A DNA stretch of 24,852 bases from Pleurobrachia bachei (Eukaryota > Ctenophora > Tentaculata > Cydippida > Pleurobrachiidae), in the NCBI GenBank assembly GCA_000695325.1, contig AVPN01000042.1, positions 82,214 to 107,065 on the forward strand, in the 5' to 3' direction. Under the pieces are notes generated by a model. That model made no database searches and was not told the DNA's origin. It saw only the letters and a program-made list of their open reading frames with translations. The position numbers and the translations under genes are program-made. Below, piece by piece: positions 17,726 to 24,852 of the stretch (position 1 is the first letter of the stretch; every line of letters begins with the position of its first letter).

Positions 17726-18612
17726 CTGGAGACACAATATACACATGAATAATGTATACTTTCAGCCGTAGGCGACATAATCCAAACCGAAATATATGTA
17801 TAGGGATTAATGTTACATTTTGATGTACCATTATCATGCAGTGATTAAATCAAATCACTTTTCAAATGTCCACATAAATATGAATCAACATTCGTCATGC
17901 TTATTGCTTCTGCCCATGGAATTTTGCTAGACAACATTGAGATACAACAGTAATTTTTATGATAAACGATGACGAACCAACATGAATCTTACTGAGTGTG
18001 AAAGCATATGAGCGTGTTTAATCAATTAACCAATCAATTTAATTAGCAGGAACTAGTTTCCTGCGTCTCCGTCTTCCAAGACGTGGTCGTTGTTGCATGG
18101 ACACGATTATGAATACAACAGGAGAAATAATATTTCAGCCTGGTGAGTGGACTTTTCGATCGGATGCAAGTCGGACAGGTGCAGCTGAGAGGTTGTGGGA
18201 ATCTTCTCAAGAGTTTTCAGGGGGAAAGAATAACAAGCAACAAAAAGATAATGGATTGTGCTCGAGAGTGCATCAATCTACTATCATCTTAGAGAATTGC
18301 GATTGCCTTTGAGAATGCATCAATCTAAACTAGCCAATTAATCAAGGATTGGGTAATTAATTAACTAATTACCCGGTGGAAGTTCCAAGTTGGGTAATTC
18401 CATTGATTGAAGGCTTCTTCACCAGTACTGACACATTACAGGAAGAACTAAACGCTAGACTCTCCCTCCTCATGTTTTGTTGACGGTAACTTCGGTTCGA
18501 TGTACAACGTATAATGTTTTTAAACTCCTGGGAATAAATTTGAATATCAAATTAATTTCAATGTTCAACTTATCCAATGAAAATGCAGACACCTAAACCG
18601 AAAAATGTTAAA
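17361..18612. repeat. Tandem block C (first copy, about 1252 bp)
   Basis: Repeated directly and without spacer at 18613-19863 with only a handful of differences (for example AACATGAATC/AACATTAATC). A recent duplication or an assembly duplication. It includes a GGGTAATTA hairpin near 18353-18376. Confidence 0.92.
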
Positions 18613-18977
18613 GTTTTTTGTCTTCTCCTACTCCTATCACTCAAACATTCATAACTTGCGCTCTTCAAGTTCCAAATGTACTTAAAAGGGTTAAAACTAG
18701 GTCCAACACTATTATCAAACACCTTCCCCCCTCCTCCATGACGGGAGCTGTGAGCGCTGACTTCGGATAACTCCATTATGGTAACGTCAGCACACATGAG
18801 AGGATCTAGTTGGTCTCGGTTATTTTGATTTTCCAATCTTCCTCCTCCTCGGTCTCGTTTTCCAGTGATGTATCGTTTTAGTTCCGAGCTGGTGCGGATT
18901 AGAGGTGGTTTTGTGAGGCTTTGTGATGAACAGATGCTTGACCTGAAGAGGAGAGAAGAAGTTTTAGTCATTTGGTA
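18570..18977 (-). CDS. Candidate GPCR cytoplasmic tail exon (copy C')
   Basis: The same frame as in copy C, but the 3' end differs because the duplication boundary changes the last residues (RRRQKT then LTFFGLG instead of NSF). Being nearest to the GPCR, it is the more likely one to be spliced. An alternative tiny terminal exon (MSLQRK stop, 19887-19907, acceptor AATACAG) is also phase-compatible. Confidence 0.35.
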   Translation of the reverse strand, partial: YQMTKTSSLLFRSSICSSQSLTKPPLIRTSSELKRYITGKRDRGGGRLENQNNRDQLDPLMCADVTIMELSEVSAHSSRHGGGGKVFDNSVGPSFNPFKYIWNLKSASYECLSDRSRRRQKTLTFFGLGVCIFIG

Positions 18978-19863
18978 CTGGAGACACAATATACACATGA
19001 ATAATGTATACTTTCAGCCGTAGGCGACATAATCCAAACCGAAATATATGTATAGGGATTAATGTTACATTTTGATGTACCATTATCATGCAGTGATTAA
19101 ATCAAATCACTTTTCAAATGTCCACATAAATATGAATCAACATTCGTCATGCTTATTGCTTCTGCCCATGGAATTTTGCTAGACAACATTGAGATACAAC
19201 AGTAATTTTTATGATAAACGATGACGAACCAACATTAATCTTACTGAGTGTGAAAGCATATGAGCGTGTTTAATCAATTAACCAATCAATTTAATTAGCA
19301 GGAACTAGTTTCCTGCGTCTCCGTCTTCCAAGACGTGGTCGTTGTTGCATGGACACGATTATGAATACAACAGGAGAAATAATATTTCAGCCTGGTGAGT
19401 GGACTTTTCGATCGGATGCAAGTCGGACAGGTGCAGCTGAGAGGTTGTGGGAATCTTCTCAAGAGTTTTCAGGGGGAAAGAATAACAAGCAACAAAAAGA
19501 TAATGGATTGTGCTCGAGAGTGCATCAATCTACTATCATCTTAGAGAATTGCGATTGCCTTTGAGAATGCATCAATCTAAACTAGCCAATTAATCAATGA
19601 TTGGGTAATTAATTAACTAATTACCCGGTGGAAGTTCCAAGTTGGGTAATTCCATTGATTGAAGGCTTCTTCACCAGTACTGACACATTACAGGAAGAAC
19701 TAAACGCTAGACTCTCCCTCCTCATGTTTTGTTGACGGTAACTTCGGTTCGATGTACAACGTATAATGTTTTTAAACTCCTGGGAATAAATTTGAATATC
19801 AAATTAATTTCAATGTTCAACTTATCCAATGAAAATGCAGACACCTAAACCGAAAAATGTTAA
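18613..19863. repeat. Tandem block C' (second copy)
   Basis: A direct repeat of 17361-18612. A plus-strand frame of 71 codons (MDTIMNTTGE...) is shared by both copies but has no recognisable features. Confidence 0.92.
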
Positions 19864-19977
19864 ATAAATTCAAGGATTATTTTTTCTCATTTTCTTTGAA
19901 GACTCATCTGTATTCAATGGATGGTCAATGACCATTGGTCATTATGGAGGAACAATTCAAACTGCAGCAATTCTTAC

Positions 19978-20085
19978 CTGTCTGAATTCTTTGTTCATTA
20001 TCCCGTAGATTATTGGGTTACAGAATGAGTTACAAAGAAGAAGATAGGTTACTACCAATGCTGCCTCTTTAGGTACTGATTGTAA
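19978..20085 (-). CDS. GPCR exon: TM7 and helix 8
   Basis: 36 codons, phase 0/0, LQSVPKEAALVVTYLLLCNS, then FCNPIIYGIMNKEFRQ. Donor GTAAGAAT; without splicing, six more codons (VRIAAV) lead to a stop. Confidence 0.9.
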
Positions 20086-22467
20086 CTGAAAGATGCGTTT
20101 ATTAGCATTAATTAACAGCGAAAGCAAATCAATTAACAAAATTCTTGAGATACTTCGTTGAAGTACATAAACTACCGTTGTTTTTGATTTGTATAACATG
20201 GAATTTGGATAGTTACTTACATTAAATATCATTTGTATTAGCGCCATTATAGAGACAGGTAATACAAATATCAGGTAGACTCCAATAATGACAGCAATCA
20301 TAAGGCCAGCTTTAAAGTTTTTAATTCCCCTCCACGCCCCTCCCTTTTTCACAAGAGATGGATTATTATCATTCACCTGTCGTTAGATAAGATAATTATT
20401 AGTAAATGAAGTATGAACAATATGAATAAGAAATGATTGATTAGATTCTTTCACATATTTTTCATAAAAAACTTCATTGAAAAAATATGCCAGAAACCAA
20501 CCAAATCAGAAAATACTGGTCCCTCATTGGCTGATAACCAGTCACGTAACCTAAATAACGAGTTCTGATTGGTTCCTACCATTTTAGCAGTTTGAAAGAT
20601 CTTGAAGTAGCAGAAGATCATGATTGACAAGGGAGGGACGAAAGAGATCCCAATGTATATTACAAAGTAGACTTTAAATCGTGTTACTTGATAACTTTCC
20701 ATCGATTGTAAAGTCAGGGCACACGTCCGTGAATATGTCGAATAGCTGAAATATAGATTTACTAGTAACCCTTAATATAGTTACCTTTGGCCTTTTGAAT
20801 TAATTATATTTAATATTCTAACATTTTTATCTAATCCCATAAACTCCCATCCCTCTTTTCTCGCTTATAGTTATACCCCATTATCCCTTCTCCCATTCTC
20901 TGTGATCTTTAGCTTTTCGAACATCATACGACATACGGATATCATTTTACATTGTATGCATGTACAGCTGTTATTTTAAAGCTAGGTTATAAATCCTTAG
21001 CTAAATACGTAAAGACAAAAGATCTACTGCACTCCTTTCAGCTGTACAATACAACGTGGAGCAGGTGTGTAAAGTAAAAAAACTCCACGAACTAAAAGAT
21101 ACCAAAATCAATGAAGGGATTAATCACTCGAATTTTTCCAACTCTCCACCCCCTGTCACATACCAAAAGAAATCAAGGAATTACTCACTCGAACTTTCCG
21201 ATTCCAAAGAAAGGTGGTAGAGATACGGACATGGATAATATCCAAGTAGCAAAAAGAATCTGAAGTATCTTTTTCCCCGTCATTTCACGCTTGTAAATCA
21301 GGGGCTTGGTAATCAGGAGGTACCGGTCATAACTACAAGCTGCCAGAGTCATCAGGGAGTTAGTCAGAATGACGTTATCAATGTATCCGCTTATCTCGCA
21401 TACAAACCCCTGGTATATTTAGGGCAGGATTAAATATCAGATTCTATAATATGAAGTTTTAATATATTCGATATATGAAATGACACAGATGAAGTTTTGA
21501 ATGTTATTTGTAGGAGTTTCTAATACCCCGCCCTATATATGTTATTTTTCTCGAAATCTAGTAGAGACAATAATGTCATCACCACGGATACCGTTGACGC
21601 AGTTTCCCTGTCAGTCGATCATAAACCCTAAACAAATATCTTACCAAGTAAATCACCTCATAATATAATTGTTGGTGCCAAATTACCACCTATTCTCGCT
21701 TGTTTGTGGGATCAGATTTCACACTGTATGTCACTAATTGGAATTTGGAGTCAATTGACTTACCCTCATCCAAGTATCGCAGTTAAACAGGTTGTTGATG
21801 ATATTGGGTATCACCCAGAGGCCCATTATCAGATCGCTGATAGCCAAGGAAATGAGAAAGTAATTACTGGGCGTCCGGAGAGATTTACTTCGTATAAACG
21901 CTAGAAGAACCTGTGTAGGGAGAGATTCGTTTTTGTTTGTCCGATCAAGCCATTGATTTGACGTAAAGGTTAGCTACTCCTAGCCTAACAAAACTAGCTA
22001 AATCTCTCCTAAGAAAATCAGGTGAACCTCTGAAATCTGACACTATCGCCTGTTGTATATCCATTGAACCGCAAATGTGCACTGGAGCATGACACTACGA
22101 CAGCTGTGTGTACGAAAATGAACATAGTGAAGCGATTTCTTTATGAATATAAGTACAGTGGTCGGTGCAATAATAATGAAAATGGATGCAGCTGTCGATG
22201 AAAGTGTTTACAAGTGTGCAGTTACAATTTAAAAGGCCAAAATAGTGTTTCGGTAGATTTCGAATTCTAACAAAAGTAGAGTTCATCACTGAATAAGTTA
22301 ATTAACTAGCTGACCTAACTCACCATAGAGTTTCCCATGACGGTGAGGATTCCCACAATGGACAGAACGGGAATGGCGCCATGATAATCATCACACTCTC
22401 CAATGAGGGAATCATTCACAGAACTGAGCGATCCAGGAGATAATGTAGGTCCATCCATCTCACCCAT
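19978..22467 (-). CDS. Rhodopsin-family (class A) GPCR, spliced
   Basis: Six exons with consistent phases: 22324-22467, 21764-21910, 21189-21409, 20580-20745, 20221-20376 and 19978-20085, 314 residues up to the tail. The N-terminus has an N-D-S glycosylation sequon. Landmarks: GN in TM1 (Asn46), LAISD in TM2 (Asp74), Cys101 and Asp108 (3.25 and 3.32) and DRY 125-127 in TM3, Trp in TM4, ECL2 Cys179 for the disulfide, SFVPP and Tyr in TM5 (Ser205 is 5.46, Pro209 is 5.50), Pro266 in TM6, NPIIY 301-305 in TM7, then helix 8 NKEFRQ. Asp3.32 and Ser5.46 are amine-receptor residues. TM6 reads YLIFVLP, so the Trp toggle 6.48 is Val, and 7.43 is Leu not Tyr, so a normal amine pocket is unlikely. Ligand unknown. 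A cytoplasmic tail exon probably follows (see 18570-18977). Confidence 0.9.
20221..20376 (-). CDS. GPCR exon: third cytoplasmic loop and TM6
   Basis: 52 codons, phase 0/0. A basic loop (VKKGGAWRGIKNFK) leads to TM6 GLMIAVIIGVYLIFVLP. Donor GTAAGT. Confidence 0.88.
20580..20745 (-). CDS. GPCR exon: second extracellular loop and TM5
   Basis: 166 nt. The first base completes Asp171. RTCALTLQS holds the loop Cys, then YIGISFVPPLSIMIFCYFKI is TM5. I chose the donor ATG|GTAGGA because it gives phase 0 into the next exon; the frame stays open further, so a longer loop is possible. Confidence 0.82.
21189..21409 (-). CDS. GPCR exon: TM3 and TM4
   Basis: 221 nt: GFVCEISGYIDN, SYDRYLLITKPLIYKREMTG and the TM4 segment FATWILSMSVSLPPFFGIG. 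Donor GTGAGT, phase 2. Confidence 0.92.
21764..21910 (-). CDS. GPCR exon: TM1 end and TM2
   Basis: 49 codons, phase 0/0: VLLAFIRSKSLRTPSNYF then LISLAISDLIMGLWVIP, and Trp in the first extracellular loop. Confidence 0.92.
22324..22467 (-). CDS. GPCR first coding exon
   Basis: Starts MGEMDGPTLSPGSLSS and ends in TM1 (IPVLSIVGILTVMGNSM) at donor ATG|GTGAGT. 48 codons. There is no signal peptide, as is usual for class A receptors. A second Met lies three codons in. Confidence 0.85.
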
Positions 22468-22751
22468 TATTTCATCAGCAGCTGGTTAGGGGGGATTGTT
22501 ATGTTTAGAAGGGAGGGTTTATACTGTCGGTTAATATCAGCTGTTTAAGGGAGGCCGGAGGGGTATACTGTTATGGTGAACTCATTTTTGGTTTTATTTG
22601 CAGCTTGCAAGAGTACTGATATTAAGTATCAGTTGACTAGGTTATACAAGCTAAAGAGTAGAGAAAGCAAGGGCTAGGTCAAAGTTAAAAACTCGAGAAC
22701 CTTAGCTCGATTACCATACGCAACCCTGGCGTACATTCCTTAACACATACG
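22468..22751. other. Upstream region of the GPCR
   Basis: It would hold the GPCR promoter and 5' UTR on the minus strand. I see no clear TATA box. It separates the complete gene from its truncated copy. Confidence 0.4.
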
Positions 22752-22791
22752 CTCTATCTCCCTCTCTCTCTCTCTCTATCTCTCTCTCTCT
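22752..22791. repeat. (CT)n microsatellite at the duplication edge
   Basis: A CT-rich run that ends exactly where homology to block D starts (ATTGACAAGGGAGGG). The duplication boundary falls inside a GPCR exon. Confidence 0.85.
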
Positions 22792-24097
22792 ATTGACAAG
22801 GGAGGGACGAAAGAGATCCCAATGTATATTACAAAGTAGACTTTAAATCGTGTTACTTGATAACTTTCCATCGATTGTAAAGTCAGGGCACACGTCCGTG
22901 AATATGTCGAATAACTGAAATATAGATTTATTAGTAACCCTTATAGTTACCTTTGGCCTTTTGAATTAATTATATTTAATGAAGATTGTAAAAATAGATT
23001 AGGGTATTTGAGGGTAGGGAGAAAAGAGCGATATACCCCATTATCCCTTCTCCCATTCTCTGTGATCTTTAGCTTTTCGAACATCATACGACATACGGAT
23101 ATCATTTTACATTGTATGCATGTACAGCTGTTATTTTAAAGCTAGGTTATAAATCCTTAGCTAAATACGTAAAGACAAAAGATCTACTGCACTCCTTTCA
23201 GCTGCAGTACAATACAACGTGGCGGTGGAGCAGGTGTGTAAAGTAAAAAAAACTCCACCAACTAAAAGATACCAAAATCAATGAAGGGATTAATCACTCG
23301 AATTTTTTCCAACTCTCCACCCCCTGTCACATACCAAAAGAAATCAAGGAATTACTCACTCGAACTTTCCGATTCCAAAGAAAGGTGGTAGAGATACGGA
23401 CATGGATAATATCCAAGTAGCAAAAAGAATCTGAAGTATCTTTTTCCCCGTCATTTCACGCTTGTAAATCAGGGGCTTGGTAATCAGGAGGTACCGGTCA
23501 TAACTACAAGCTGCCAGAGTCATCAGGGAGTTAGTCAGAATGACGTTATCAATATATCCGCTTATCTCGCATACAAACCCCTGGAATATTTAGGGCAGGA
23601 TTAAATGTCAGATTCTATATATAATTTAATATATTCGATAAATGAAATGACACGGGTGACGTTCTGAAATCTGAATGTCTCCTTAAATCATTTGTAGGAG
23701 TTTCTAATACCCCGCCTTATATGTTTTTATTCTCTAAATCAATTGAGACACAATAATGTCATCGCCACTCTATACCGTTGACGCAGTTCCCCTGTCAGAC
23801 GATCCTAAACCCTAAACAAATATCTTACCAAGTAATAAATCACCTCATAATATAATTGTTGGTGCCAAATTACCACCTATTCTCGCTTGTTTGTGGAATC
23901 AGATCTCACGCTGTATGTCACTAATTGGAATTTGGAGTTAATTGACTTACCCTCATCCAAGTATCGCAGTTAAACAGGTTGTTGATGATATTGGGTATCA
24001 CCCAGAGGCCCATTATCAGATCGCTGATAGCCAAGGAAATGAGAAAGTAATTACTGGGCGTCCGGAGAGATTTACTTCGTATAAACGCTAGAAGAAC
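22792..24097 (-). pseudogene. Truncated second copy of the GPCR gene
   Basis: It contains exon copies for TM1-TM2 (23951-24097), TM3-TM4 (23360-23580) and part of TM5 (22792-22914). The third is cut after FVPPLSI at the microsatellite. First exon and TM6-TM7 are missing, so it cannot encode a receptor alone. The two differences I found in the copied exons are synonymous (GAC/GAT across the exon junction; TAC/TAT), which fits an allele or a very young copy rather than an old pseudogene. Confidence 0.85.
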
Positions 24098-24256
24098 CTG
24101 TGTAGGGAGAGATTCGTTTTTGTTTGTCCGATCAAGCCATTGATTTGACGTAAAGGTTAGCTACTCCTAGCCTAACAAGACTAGCTAAATTTCTCCTAAG
24201 AAAATCAGGTGAACCTCTGAAATCTGACACTATTGCCTGTTGTATATCCATTGAAC

Positions 24257-24285
24257 TTGTTGAACCCTTCCCCCTTACTCAACAA
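24257..24285. repeat. 29-bp insertion with inverted ends and 8-bp direct flanks
   Basis: TTGTTGA...TCAACAA ends, flanked by CATTGAAC on both sides. Block D has a single CATTGAAC at 22062-22069 and no insert. Confidence 0.75.
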
Positions 24286-24420
24286 CATTGAACCGCAAAT
24301 GTGCACTGGAGCATGACACTACGACAGCTGTGTGCACGAAAATGAACATAATGAAGCGATTTCTTTATGAATATAAGTACAGTGGTCGGTGCAATAATAA
24401 TGAAAATGGATGCAGCTGTC

Positions 24421-24455
24421 GATGAAAGTGTTTACAACTTGTAAACACTTTCATC
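24421..24455. repeat. Perfect 15-bp hairpin present only in block D'
   Basis: GATGAAAGTGTTTAC pairs with 24441-24455 around a 5-base loop. Block D has only the first arm (from about 22197). Confidence 0.85.
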
Positions 24456-24612
24456 ATTTTCACTTGCAATACAAGTGTGTAGTTACAATTTAAGAGGCCA
24501 AAATAGTGTTTCGGTAGATTTCGAATTCTAACAAACTGAGTTCATCACTGAATAAGTTAATGAACTAGCTGACCTAACCCCCCTGTTCCACGGGGACATT
24601 TTTCATGGTTTT

Positions 24613-24649
24613 GGGGACAATTGTCCCCACTTAGGGGACAATTGTCCCC
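24613..24649. repeat. Two perfect GGGGACAATTGTCCCC palindromes
   Basis: 16-bp palindromes at 24613-24628 and 24634-24649, 21 bp apart, in a region rich in GGGGACA/TGTCCCC motifs up to about 24716. Probably a repeat element end; it starts where homology to block D stops. Confidence 0.8.
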
Positions 24650-24852
24650 ACTTTTGTCCCCTAAAAAAGATGCCCGCGTGCAGGCATTTTTTTTCCTCTG
24701 GGCATTTTTTGTCCCCATATATGAGACATCACGTGATCTCTTTCCATGTCTGAATGAATGTGTGGATGAATGCTCGTGTTACACACAGGCCCGCGGTAAT
24801 ATATATGGGTTCTGTTCATGATCCGTGCACACACTGACTGAAACAACCAGTA

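Larger units (their letters stand above)
20623..22320. repeat. Duplicated block D (first copy)
   Basis: About 1.7 kb covering GPCR exons from mid-TM5 back to the intron before the first exon. Repeated at 22792-24578. Confidence 0.9.
22792..24578. repeat. Duplicated block D' (second copy)
   Basis: A copy of 20623-22320 with small indels. It stops next to the donor site of the missing first exon. It includes one 50-base complemented segment and two local insertions with palindromic structure. Confidence 0.9.

Noticed and set aside
18097-18312. 71-codon plus-strand frame in blocks C and C'
   Set aside because: Preserved only because the two copies are nearly identical; no motif, and a splice-donor-like GTGAGT interrupts it early.
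1-24852. tRNA or rRNA genes
   Set aside because: I found no internal promoter boxes with cloverleaf pairing and no rRNA-like conserved blocks.

Overview
The window is eukaryotic and almost certainly animal. It holds intron-rich genes with GT-AG introns and matching codon phase: a receptor-type tyrosine kinase 3' end, a voltage-gated potassium (Kv) channel and a rhodopsin-family GPCR. The non-coding DNA is AT-rich and full of short inverted-repeat elements. Compact exons and frequent TCACGTGA sites fit a small-genome, early-branching animal, but I cannot name a species and did not try to force one.

Layout. 1-1010: two nested palindromes, then a possible minus-strand first exon of a small membrane protein with its own E-box and TATA box. 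1262-2255 (+): the last four exons of a tyrosine kinase, with a poly(A) signal 7 bases after the stop. 2770-11623 (-): a Kv channel of eleven exons (470 codons by my splice model), convergent with the kinase. Its introns hold a 966-bp inverted-repeat transposable element with a perfect 8-bp target duplication and a GCGCTTTAAA-type satellite interior, plus a partly copied exon. 8440-15343: two local duplications (A/A' and B/B'), an assembly gap (10243-10705) and copies of a small TA-flanked inverted-repeat element at the block junctions. 15344-17347: no gene seen. 17348-19863: a near-perfect 1252-bp tandem duplication (C/C') carrying a possible GPCR tail exon. 19978-22467 (-): a six-exon rhodopsin-family GPCR. 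22792-24578: a truncated second copy (D') of most of that GPCR. 24580-24852: repeat-derived sequence.

The strongest anomaly is not a gene. In three of the four duplicated blocks, a segment of 50, 50, 46 or 50 bases in one copy is the base-by-base complement of the other copy WITHOUT reversal, between flanks that align in the ordinary way. An inversion would give the reverse complement, and no known DNA process gives a same-direction complement. I read this as a data or assembly artefact, possibly a colour-space (SOLiD-type) decoding error, because colour codes do not change under complement and 50 bases was a common read length for that platform. A deliberate or software edit is equally compatible. 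One of the four segments contains the putative Kv start codon.

Biologically, the most interesting points are the Kv channel's S6, which lacks both the PxP motif and the hinge glycine as in 'silent' modifier subunits, and the GPCR, which has Asp3.32 and Ser5.46 of amine receptors but lacks Trp6.48 and Tyr7.43.
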